DNA of 56,149 bases from assembly GCA_964568075.1 (NCBI GenBank), contig CAZMOM010000021.1, positions 1 through 56,149 of the forward strand. The letters are read 5' to 3'. Positions within the stretch are counted from its first letter, which is position 1; every line of letters begins with the position of its first letter. Both the position numbers and the translations under genes were made by a program. Origin of the DNA: MnTg04 sp964568075. Lineage in GTDB: Bacteria > Pseudomonadota > Gammaproteobacteria > Steroidobacterales > MnTg04. Below are positions 42,475 through 50,218 of the stretch, in pieces. Under the pieces are notes generated by a model. It did no database searches, was not told where the DNA came from, and saw only the letters and a list, made by a program, of their open reading frames with translations.

Positions 42475-45219
42475 ATGGAGAATTTTTTTACCCGTATTTT
42501 TGGCAGCCGCAATCAGCGCCTTTTGCGGGGCTACTCGAAGGACGTGGCCAGGGCCACTGAACTCGAGCCACAGATACAGGGACTCAGCGATCAGGAACTG
42601 CGGGCAATAACCGACGAGCTGAGGCTGGCATTTGCCAACGGCAAGACCCTCGATGAACTACTGCCCAAAGCGTTTGCCGCAGTTCGTGAGGCGTCGGTAA
42701 GAACGCTGGGGATGAGGCATTTTGACGTGCAACTGATCGGCGGTTGCGTACTTCACGAAGGCAAGATCGCCGAAATGCGTACCGGCGAGGGGAAAACCCT
42801 GGTCGCCACGCTGCCCGCCTATCTGAATGCGCTGAGCGGCGAAAGCGTGCATATCGTTACGGTAAACGAATACCTGGCCCAGCGCGATGCCGACTGGATG
42901 GGGCCCGTGTACGAATTTCTGGGTCTGACCGTTGGCGTAATCAAAAGCGCGATGGGTGCGGATGACAAGAAGGCGGCTTACGCCTGTGACGTCGTTTATG
43001 GCACGAACAATGAATTTGGCTTCGACTATTTGCGTGACAACCTGGCCTTTAGACTGTCTGACAAATCGCAGCGAGACCCGAGTTTCGCGATCGTGGACGA
43101 GGTGGACTCGATTCTGATCGACGAGGCCCGGACACCGCTGATTATTTCAGGCCCGGCCGAGGAGAGCAGCGAATTATACCAGCGCATCAACGCGCTGGTT
43201 CCCACGCTGCAACGTCAGGATCCGATACCCGAGGACCAGGCCCAAACAGACGTAGAGCCGCCGGGCGATTACAGCGTTGACGAAAAAAGCAAGCAGGCGT
43301 ATCTGACCGAGGCGGGTCACCAAAAAGTCGAGCAATTGCTGGTTCAGGCGGGTTTGATCGAAGAGGGCGAAAGTCTCTATAGCGCCGCGAATATTCGCCT
43401 GATGCATCATTTGACTGCCGCGCTCCGCGCGCACGCCTTATTCCAAAAGGACGTCGATTACATCGTTAACGAGGGCGAAATCGTTATCGTTGACGAATTC
43501 ACCGGGCGCACGATGCCGGGACGCCGCTGGTCGGACGGATTGCACCAGGCGGTAGAAGCAAAGGAAGGCGTGGCGATCAAGGAGGAAAATCAAACCGTCG
43601 CATCCATTACTTTCCAGAACTATTTCAGGATGTTCGAGAAACTGTCCGGTATGACCGGAACGGCGGATACGGAGGCCTATGAGTTTCAGCAGATTTACGG
43701 GCTGGAAGTGGTGGTTATCCCAACTCATCAGCCAATGATCCGGGACGAGCAGGCCGATTTGGTGTTCCTGACACGGGACGACAAATTCGAGGCACTTATC
43801 GAAGATATTCAGGATTGCCAGAAGCGTTCGCAACCGGTTCTGGTTGGCACGACCTCCATCGAAACGTCCGAGTACCTGTCGGATATTCTGAGCAAGAAAA
43901 ATATCAATCACCAGGTCCTGAATGCCAAGCAACACGAGCGCGAGGCGGTGATCATCATCGAGGCCGGACGGCCGGGCCGGGTGACGATAGCGACCAATAT
44001 GGCGGGGCGCGGTACCGATATAGTGCTCGGTGGCGGCCTGGAAGGAGAGTTAAAGGCGCTGGGCGATATTGACGAGCGCGAGAAGAAAAAACATACCGAG
44101 GGGTGGAAACAACGGCATCAGAAAGTTATCGACGCGGGCGGGCTGCGAATTATCGGCACCGAAAGGCACGAATCACGACGCGTCGACAACCAATTGCGCG
44201 GTCGAAGCGGTCGTCAGGGCGATCCGGGCTCCAGCCGATTTTACCTGTCGCTCGAGGATAACCTGATGAGGATTTTCGGCGACCCGGAGCGCGTGAAAAG
44301 ATTGTTATCGAGAGTCGGCATGCGGGAAGGTGAAGCAATCGAGAGCCGGATGCTGAGCCGTCAGATTGAGCGGGCGCAGAGAAAGGTCGAGGCGCACAAC
44401 TTCGATATACGCAAACAACTCTTGAAATATGACGACGTTGCGAACGACCAGCGACGCGCTATCTACTACCAGCGCGACGGGCTGATGGAAGCCGACGACA
44501 TGGAAGAAGATATTCGTGCCATTCGACGCGATGTCGTTGACCAGACGATCGATCGCTTTGTTCCACCCGGCAGTGTAGAGGAACAATGGGATATTGCGGG
44601 CCTGACCCAGGCGCTGGAAGCTGACTATGCCACCAAGATCGATATTCAACGCGAGTTGGACGAGGATGAAGAATTACAGGAGGAGGGTCTGCGAGCGAAA
44701 ATATGCGATGTTGTTGAAGAAGCTTATGAAGAAAAAGTCAAGGCCATCGGCGAGCCGGTAATGCGGCATTTTGAGAAAGCCGTGATGCTGCAGCAACTTG
44801 ACTCACAATGGCGCGAACATCTGGCGGCGCTGGATTACCTTCGCCAGGGAATTCACCTCAGGGGGTACGCGCAAAAAAACCCCGAGCAGGAATATAAACG
44901 CGAAGCCTTCGACATGTTTTCGACCATGCTGGACTCGATAAAACACGACTCGATCAGCATTCTGTCCCGGGTGCAGGTCCGCAGCGAGGAAGATGTTGCC
45001 GCCGTTGAGAGTCAGCGGCGCGATACCGGCGCAATGACATTTGAACATGCGCAGGCGAACAGTCCGTCAGCGGCCACCGGGTCTGCGTCGGGGCAGGCCG
45101 CAGGTCGGGCAGAGGCGGCGACTCCGTTTGTCCGGAAACATCCCAAGGTGGGGCGCAATGCGCCCTGCCCGTGTGGTTCAGGGAAGAAATACAAGCAATG
45201 CCACGGCCGACTAAAATAA
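42475..45219 (+). CDS. secA: Protein translocase ATPase SecA
   Basis: Motor ATPase that drives preproteins through SecYEG. The 914 residues show the DEAD-type nucleotide domain 1 (MRTGEGKTLVATL, DEVDSILIDEARTPLIISG), the preprotein crosslinking domain, nucleotide domain 2 (NMAGRGTDIVLGGG; GRSGRQGDPGSSRFYLSLEDNL across its motif), the helical scaffold, and a C-terminal zinc-binding SEC-C motif CPCGSGKKYKQCHG that contacts SecB and ribosomes. The 167-base leader has a good -10 box TAAAAT at 42367-42372 but no SecM-like reading frame. Confidence 0.98.
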   Translation: MENFFTRIFGSRNQRLLRGYSKDVARATELEPQIQGLSDQELRAITDELRLAFANGKTLDELLPKAFAAVREASVRTLGMRHFDVQLIGGCVLHEGKIAEMRTGEGKTLVATLPAYLNALSGESVHIVTVNEYLAQRDADWMGPVYEFLGLTVGVIKSAMGADDKKAAYACDVVYGTNNEFGFDYLRDNLAFRLSDKSQRDPSFAIVDEVDSILIDEARTPLIISGPAEESSELYQRINALVPTLQRQDPIPEDQAQTDVEPPGDYSVDEKSKQAYLTEAGHQKVEQLLVQAGLIEEGESLYSAANIRLMHHLTAALRAHALFQKDVDYIVNEGEIVIVDEFTGRTMPGRRWSDGLHQAVEAKEGVAIKEENQTVASITFQNYFRMFEKLSGMTGTADTEAYEFQQIYGLEVVVIPTHQPMIRDEQADLVFLTRDDKFEALIEDIQDCQKRSQPVLVGTTSIETSEYLSDILSKKNINHQVLNAKQHEREAVIIIEAGRPGRVTIATNMAGRGTDIVLGGGLEGELKALGDIDEREKKKHTEGWKQRHQKVIDAGGLRIIGTERHESRRVDNQLRGRSGRQGDPGSSRFYLSLEDNLMRIFGDPERVKRLLSRVGMREGEAIESRMLSRQIERAQRKVEAHNFDIRKQLLKYDDVANDQRRAIYYQRDGLMEADDMEEDIRAIRRDVVDQTIDRFVPPGSVEEQWDIAGLTQALEADYATKIDIQRELDEDEELQEEGLRAKICDVVEEAYEEKVKAIGEPVMRHFEKAVMLQQLDSQWREHLAALDYLRQGIHLRGYAQKNPEQEYKREAFDMFSTMLDSIKHDSISILSRVQVRSEEDVAAVESQRRDTGAMTFEHAQANSPSAATGSASGQAAGRAEAATPFVRKHPKVGRNAPCPCGSGKKYKQCHGRLK

Positions 45220-45241
45220 CAACTGAGAAGTCCGCCGCCGA

Positions 45242-46201
45242 ATGATCAGCGTGGCGGTCGCCATATTGCAGCGCGATGATGGCAGGGTTCTTGTCGTTCA
45301 GCGTCGGCCAGGGACTTTTCGTGCGGGTCATTGGGAATTCCCGGGCGGCAAACTCGAATCCGGAGAAAATTCGTACGAGGCTCTGATTCGCGAGCTCAGG
45401 GAAGAACTGGGTGTCACAGTCGGGGACGCGCGACACCGCATGACCCTCAGGCACAGGTACCCGGAAAAAGACGTTCTACTGGACGTATGGCAGGTCAGGG
45501 ACTTTACCGGGCCAGTCAGGAGCTGCGAGGGTCATGAACTAAAATGGGCGAAACCGCCGGATCTGGTTGGATTGCAAATGCTGGAGGCCGATTGGGGCAT
45601 CGTATCCAGTTTGAATCTGCCTGCAACCTATCTCATCACACCACCCACGGAGATGCGTGATGGCCGGCCGAACAGAATCTGGCTGTCACAACTGGAAAAA
45701 ACGCTGGTTAACGGCGTCGCGATGATGCAATTGAGAGATCCGGTCTTATCCGGGCCGGATTTTATCCGGCTGGCAGAACTTACCGCGCAACGATGTGAGG
45801 CATCGTCAACCCGGCTGCTGCTTAATGGTTCGCCTGATGACGTACTGTCTCTGGCCAGGGCGATCGGCGCCGCGGGTATTCACGTGCCCTCGATGTATCT
45901 GGGGCAACTGGATTCTTTTGACAGGCCGGCAGAAATGATTGTGGGCGCATCGTGTCATTCGGCCCGGGAGCTGCAGCAGATCGCGACCGGAAACGCGGAT
46001 TTCTGCGTGCTGGGGCCGGTTTTGCCGACCGACAGCCACCCGGAGAGATCTGCGCTGGGCTGGGCACGATTTTCAGCTTTGATCAGGGAGGTGAACGTGC
46101 CTGTTTACGCGCTTGGCGGTCTGGCCGGCGCGGATGTGGAGCGAGCCTGGGAACATGGTGCGCAGGGAGTGGCCGGCAGCAGCGGCTTTTGGGTTGGCTA
46201 A
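45242..46201 (+). CDS. mutT: Nudix (MutT-type) hydrolase fused to thiamine-phosphate-synthase-like domain
   Basis: The N-terminal 130 residues form a MutT-like Nudix hydrolase with a complete Nudix box (from GGKLESGE to RELREELGV), expected to remove 8-oxo-dGTP. The C-terminal half (about 135-319) resembles ThiE, a TIM barrel with MMQLRDP, GIHVPSMYL, VGASCHSARELQQI and VLGPVLPTDSHP, ending in VPVYALGGL. This fusion is frequent next to secA in gammaproteobacteria. The ThiE half is generally regarded as divergent and its activity is unproven. The 3' end stops seven bases from zapD, which converges. Confidence 0.92.
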   Translation: MISVAVAILQRDDGRVLVVQRRPGTFRAGHWEFPGGKLESGENSYEALIRELREELGVTVGDARHRMTLRHRYPEKDVLLDVWQVRDFTGPVRSCEGHELKWAKPPDLVGLQMLEADWGIVSSLNLPATYLITPPTEMRDGRPNRIWLSQLEKTLVNGVAMMQLRDPVLSGPDFIRLAELTAQRCEASSTRLLLNGSPDDVLSLARAIGAAGIHVPSMYLGQLDSFDRPAEMIVGASCHSARELQQIATGNADFCVLGPVLPTDSHPERSALGWARFSALIREVNVPVYALGGLAGADVERAWEHGAQGVAGSSGFWVG

Positions 46202-46208
46202 ACTAATC

Positions 46209-47024
46209 TCAGCAAAGATATAGCAAAAATCCGATGTCATCCTGGGTCTGGGCAGGGCGATGGTCGATATCCTGCCATTTGAGAAAGCGAACGGTAAATC
46301 GCTGCTGACTGCCACTGATTTCCGGGAATACGGAGGTCGTCCGCAGGATGGCAACCCGTACCATCTGGACGGATGACCCCTTTTCAACCGCCTGCTGAAA
46401 CATTCCGTCAATAGCCATCGATTCGGTGCCGACAGTGCTCTCCCGGGTCAGCCACAGCAATTCTGCCACGCCGTCGCATAACGGTCTGAGTTCGGAAATC
46501 CACTGGTCGTAGTCCCGCTGCCGGAGCCCCAAATCCCGATTCAGCCAGTGGTTGTAATCGGGCAAATCGAATTCGCAGGTGCCGCCGGGTATCGCGCTGC
46601 GGTGCTTTACCGCGGAAAGAAAATCCGATTCCTTGAGATTCTGCAAAAAATGCGTATTTTGCGTGCCGAGTTGGTCGCTGAGCGTGCTGAGATTTGCTAG
46701 CAGCGCCTGAAGGCGGCCGCCATCGACGCCGGATTTCGCCTGATAACGGGTCAGCTCGACGGTGTGACGTTCCAGTTCCTTTAACACTTCGCCGCGAACA
46801 TCCCCGCGTGTCAGGATGGCCATGATGCCCAGCAAACTGTCTATGGCGGCACGGCTGCTCCAGGTCGCATCCATTTCCGAATGGTAGAGCGCCTGCTGAT
46901 AAAGGAACTCGATTCGCAGGAAGGTGCGCATGCGTTCCGCGAGCGGCTGCTCGTATACGAGATAGTCGGCGGCGGGTCGAGAAACACGATTTGGGTCTAT
47001 TTGCTGGCGTTCGGGGCTAAACAT
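46209..47024 (-). CDS. zapD: Cell division protein ZapD
   Basis: Cytosolic Z-ring-associated protein that crosslinks FtsZ filaments by binding the FtsZ C-terminal peptide. The 271 residues have the mostly helical N-terminal domain (YEQPLAERMRTFLRIEFLYQQ) and a C-terminal beta domain (SGSQQRFTVRFLKWQD) with the basic pocket region. It is somewhat longer than the 247-residue E. coli protein. The usual companion yacG (gyrase inhibitor) is missing between it and the Nudix gene. It follows coaE after 14 bases. Confidence 0.93.
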   Translation of the reverse strand: MFSPERQQIDPNRVSRPAADYLVYEQPLAERMRTFLRIEFLYQQALYHSEMDATWSSRAAIDSLLGIMAILTRGDVRGEVLKELERHTVELTRYQAKSGVDGGRLQALLANLSTLSDQLGTQNTHFLQNLKESDFLSAVKHRSAIPGGTCEFDLPDYNHWLNRDLGLRQRDYDQWISELRPLCDGVAELLWLTRESTVGTESMAIDGMFQQAVEKGSSVQMVRVAILRTTSVFPEISGSQQRFTVRFLKWQDIDHRPAQTQDDIGFLLYLC

Positions 47025-47038
47025 GCCGGTATTCTCTA

Positions 47039-47701
47039 CTACCCGTTCGCCTGCGGCAAACTGGCTGCCAGGTCCTGGTAGAACTGGTCAAGCTGAGATA
47101 CTCTTTGCTGCAGCGCTTCGAGGCTCTCCCCGCCATCGATAATGTCGTCGGCACTGTCTAGTCTGTCCTGCCGGGGGCTTTGCGCCGCGAGCATATTTTC
47201 GGCATTGATTCTGGATTCGCCGTCGCGACTCATCAGGCGATTGATTTGGACTTCCTCTTCGCAATCCACGACCAGGACTCGATCCACATGCCCCTGGCCC
47301 TGGCTCTCCACGAGCAGCGGTATGACCAGAATCTGGTATGGGCCGCCCATAATCATGCTGCCCTCCTGCAGCTTTTTCCAGACAGCCGGATGGATGATCT
47401 GTTCCAGAAGATGTCGTTTTTGCGGATCTGAAAATACCTGTCGTCTCAGCGCGCGCCGATCCAGACGACCGTTCGCATCGAGCACAGATTGACCAAAGTG
47501 CTCGATGATGGATTCCAGCGCCGGCTCTCCGGGTTCCACGACCTCTCTCGCCAGTTCATCCGAGTCGATAATGCTAACGCCCAGCGCGGCAAACATATCG
47601 GCGATCGTGGTCTTGCCGCTGGCGATGCCGCCAGTCAACCCAACCCTGAATGTATTCAATATTCCCGTTTTTTTTTCAGGCTCATTCATGGCGCCACTCA
47701 T
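47039..47701 (-). CDS. coaE: Dephospho-CoA kinase CoaE
   Basis: Last step of coenzyme A synthesis, phosphorylating the 3'-hydroxyl of dephospho-CoA. The 220 residues have the P-loop GLTGGIASGKTT (about 21-32), the substrate motif IDSDELAREVVEPG, and LVIPLLVESQ. The first ATG (47701) or the one at 47689 may be used; residues 1-17 are poorly conserved and neither start has a strong ribosome binding site. It lies between pilD and zapD, the common gammaproteobacterial order. Confidence 0.95.
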   Translation of the reverse strand: MSGAMNEPEKKTGILNTFRVGLTGGIASGKTTIADMFAALGVSIIDSDELAREVVEPGEPALESIIEHFGQSVLDANGRLDRRALRRQVFSDPQKRHLLEQIIHPAVWKKLQEGSMIMGGPYQILVIPLLVESQGQGHVDRVLVVDCEEEVQINRLMSRDGESRINAENMLAAQSPRQDRLDSADDIIDGGESLEALQQRVSQLDQFYQDLAASLPQANG

Positions 47702-47741
47702 GCATGCTGGTTTTATTGTCGCACAACCGCTGCCATCTTCC

Positions 47742-48635
47742 TTAACCGAGACCAGAAATGTGGAAATAGTATGCGCTGATTTCCGTTCCCCACATCAGCG
47801 CGACCCAGCCGGCTGCCGCGAGGTACGGGCCAAACGGGATCGGGATTTGCCGGTCCCGACCCAACGACAAGATCATGACGATGCCAACAACTGCGCCAAC
47901 CAGCGCCGATAAAATTATGATAAGCGGCAATTGCCGGTAACCGAGCCAGGCTCCCAGGGCTGCCAACAGTTTGAAATCGCCATACCCCATACCCTCTTTA
48001 CCCGTTATCGCCAGAAACGCCTGGTAGACAAGCCACAACGAAAGATATCCGATAACCGCGCCGGCGATACTATGCGCAGAATCGATAAAAAGAATGTCTG
48101 TGGGAACCCGGTCGCTGGCCAGGCTAAGAATCAGGCCTAGCCAAAGTAACAACAGGGTTAGAGAATCCGGCAGCAGCTTCGTGTCAAAATCGATTCCGCT
48201 GAGGGCGATCAGGGTCCAGCTAAAAAACAGTGCGGCCAGGGCTTCCAGCGAAAACCCGAAACGCCAGGCGACAGCGATCGAGATCAACGCAGTCAGTAAT
48301 TCTATCAGCGGGTAACGCGGAGAAATTCTTGTTGAACAGTTCGCGCAACGACCTTTGAGAAGCAAATAACTGACCAACGGAATATTTTGCATTGCCGAAA
48401 TAGGGCTGTCGCAACTCGGGCAGCGCGAGCGGGGTGTCAGGAAATTGAATTTGGCGGTCTTCTCCGGACTATCCAGTTCCAGGATCTCGCAGCACTGTTG
48501 CCTCCATTCACGCTCGAGCATGACCGGCAGCCGATAGATAACGACGTTCAGAAAACTACCGACCATCAGCCCCGTAATAAATACGAGCGCCAGGTAAAGC
48601 GCAGGATTTGCGGCAATAAAGTTTATGACATCCAT
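47742..48635 (-). CDS. pilD: Prepilin peptidase / N-methyltransferase PilD
   Basis: Inner-membrane aspartyl protease that cleaves type IV prepilin leaders and N-methylates the new terminus. With start ATG 48635 (MDVINF..., matching Pseudomonas PilD) the product has 297 residues. ATG 48647 is an alternative, and a TTG at 48671 lies within the terminator and is rejected. Visible are the CPSC...CANC zinc site, the catalytic Asp residues in GIDFDTKLLPD and GMGYGDFKLLAALG, and about eight helices. Ahead of it lie a terminator-like hairpin and a repeat element that separate it from pilC. Confidence 0.95.
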   Translation of the reverse strand: MDVINFIAANPALYLALVFITGLMVGSFLNVVIYRLPVMLEREWRQQCCEILELDSPEKTAKFNFLTPRSRCPSCDSPISAMQNIPLVSYLLLKGRCANCSTRISPRYPLIELLTALISIAVAWRFGFSLEALAALFFSWTLIALSGIDFDTKLLPDSLTLLLLWLGLILSLASDRVPTDILFIDSAHSIAGAVIGYLSLWLVYQAFLAITGKEGMGYGDFKLLAALGAWLGYRQLPLIIILSALVGAVVGIVMILSLGRDRQIPIPFGPYLAAAGWVALMWGTEISAYYFHISGLG

Positions 48636-48669
48636 ATTCCGACTCATTCCGGTTGCTAAAAAGGCTGTC

Positions 48670-48700
48670 AAAAAAAACGCCGCATCGGCTGCGGCGTTTT
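48670..48700 (-). terminator. Rho-independent terminator-like hairpin after pilC
   Basis: Read on the minus strand, AAAACGCCGC, a seven-base loop and GCGGCG are followed by eight T. The stem is CGCCGC (48678-48683) with GCGGCG (48691-48696). It should end transcripts coming from pilBC and lies just upstream of pilD. The flanking A and T runs make it potentially bidirectional. Confidence 0.75.
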
Positions 48701-48760
48701 ACTATCCATTTCGGCCGCCATTGCTGTTAATGCGCCAAACGATCTGTCGCGCGCCCAGCC

Positions 48761-48957
48761 CAGCGGCCTGTTGAGTAAGTCTCAGGCGAGTGCAAGACAA
48801 GACAAGAATCGGCGAGACGCCGCTCTCGCCCGTCCCTGGGCTCCGCGGCATTTGGGCGTCCTGCCCCCGGCAGCGCAGTGTACACGCCAGTACATGAGCA
48901 TTTTGAGCCGATTCTTAACACCGTATCGTGCCTTCTGAGGATTTCTCGACAGGCTGC
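48761..48957. repeat. MITE-like inverted-repeat element abutting the pilC stop
   Basis: A stretch of about 197 bases without an open frame is bounded by imperfect inverted repeats. The left end has CAGC-GG-CCTGTTGAG (48761-48775) and CTCAG (48781-48785); the right end mirrors this with CTGAG (48935-48939) and CTCGACAGGCTG (48945-48956). Further in, AAGAATCGGC (48804-48813) pairs perfectly with GCCGATTCTT (48907-48916). The right end touches the pilC TAG codon. The layout suggests a non-autonomous mobile element or large palindromic repeat. I see no second copy in the window. Confidence 0.5.
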
Positions 48958-50171
48958 TAGATGACCGCGCCCATTTTGAAAATCGGCAAGTACATCGCGA
49001 TAACCAATCCGCCGACCAGTACACCCAGTATGGCCATGATCATCGGTTCCAGCAGGCTGCTCATGTTGTCAACGGCGTTATCGACTTCTTCTTCGTAAAA
49101 GTCCGCGACTTTTGAGGCCATATCGTCCAATGCACCCGACTCTTCGCCGACGGCGATCATCTGGATAACCATGTTGGGGAATAGCCCTGTATTTTCCATG
49201 GCCGCCTGCAGGCGTTGACCGGTGGCGACTTCCTCACGAATTTCCATGACCGCCGTCTCGTAAACGATATTACCGGTAGCGCCCGCAACAGACTCCAGCG
49301 CTTCAACCAGCGGTACACCCGCGTTAAACATCGTGGCCAGAGTTCTCGCGTACCGGGCAATCGCCGCCTTGTTCAGAATCGGACCGATGACAGGCATTTT
49401 CAATGATATTCGATCGAGAATATGGCGCATTTTCCGGGAACGTTTCTTCGCTTCAAGAAAACCCCAGACGCTCCCGCCTGTGACCATGGCGAGGAACCAG
49501 CCCTTGGTCTGGATGAACTCGGACATATTGACCACCATCTGGGTGAATGCCGGCAGGTCAGCGCCAAAACCCTTGAACAGACTTTCAAATTGCGGAATAA
49601 CGAAAATCAGCAGGATCAGGGTAACGACCACTGCAACCACCAATACTGCGGCCGGGTAGGTGAGCGCTTTCTTGATTTTTTTCTTGAGCGCCTCGGTTTT
49701 TTCCTTGTACGTGGCAATCTTGTCAAGCAGGGACTCGAGGGCGCCGGCCTGTTCACCCGCCTGGACCAGGTTGACGAAGAGGTCGTCAAAATGCAGTGGG
49801 TGCTTTGCCAGCGCGTCGGCAAGAGCGGTACCGCTCTCAACATCCGCTTTGATATTCAGTATCAGCTTTTGCACAGCCGGGACATCGTGCCCCGCACCGA
49901 CGATTTCGAAAGCCTGTACCAACGGTATACCGGCCGTCAGCATCGTTGCCAGCTGGCGGCTGAAAATAGCAATATCACCAGGCGTCACTCTACCCTGCGC
50001 TGAAAATATCGAGGATTCCTTACGGATCCTTATCGGCACGAGGCCCTGGCGGCGCAATGACGAACGCAGCGCAGCCTCACTGCTGGCGACGGATTTTCCC
50101 TTGACCCGTTTGCCCTTGCGATCTGTTCCTTCCCAGTTGAAGGGTATTTGTTTGATTGCTGCTTGTGCCAT
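48957..50171 (-). CDS. pilC: Type IV pilus inner-membrane platform protein PilC
   Basis: Polytopic platform protein (GspF family) on which the PilB and PilT motors act. The 404 residues begin with a Trp-containing start FNWEGTDRKGKRVKG and contain two homologous GspF domains (about 70-195 and 275-395), each with GIPLVQAFE / GVPLVEALE and EQAGALESLL / EESGALDDMA motifs, and about three membrane helices. It starts 47 bases after pilB. Its stop codon directly abuts the repeat element. Confidence 0.96.
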   Translation of the reverse strand: MAQAAIKQIPFNWEGTDRKGKRVKGKSVASSEAALRSSLRRQGLVPIRIRKESSIFSAQGRVTPGDIAIFSRQLATMLTAGIPLVQAFEIVGAGHDVPAVQKLILNIKADVESGTALADALAKHPLHFDDLFVNLVQAGEQAGALESLLDKIATYKEKTEALKKKIKKALTYPAAVLVVAVVVTLILLIFVIPQFESLFKGFGADLPAFTQMVVNMSEFIQTKGWFLAMVTGGSVWGFLEAKKRSRKMRHILDRISLKMPVIGPILNKAAIARYARTLATMFNAGVPLVEALESVAGATGNIVYETAVMEIREEVATGQRLQAAMENTGLFPNMVIQMIAVGEESGALDDMASKVADFYEEEVDNAVDNMSSLLEPMIMAILGVLVGGLVIAMYLPIFKMGAVI

Positions 50172-50218
50172 CGCGTATCGTCCTCTGTTCCTTACGGCAT
50201 AGCTCTTGGTTCGTCTGC

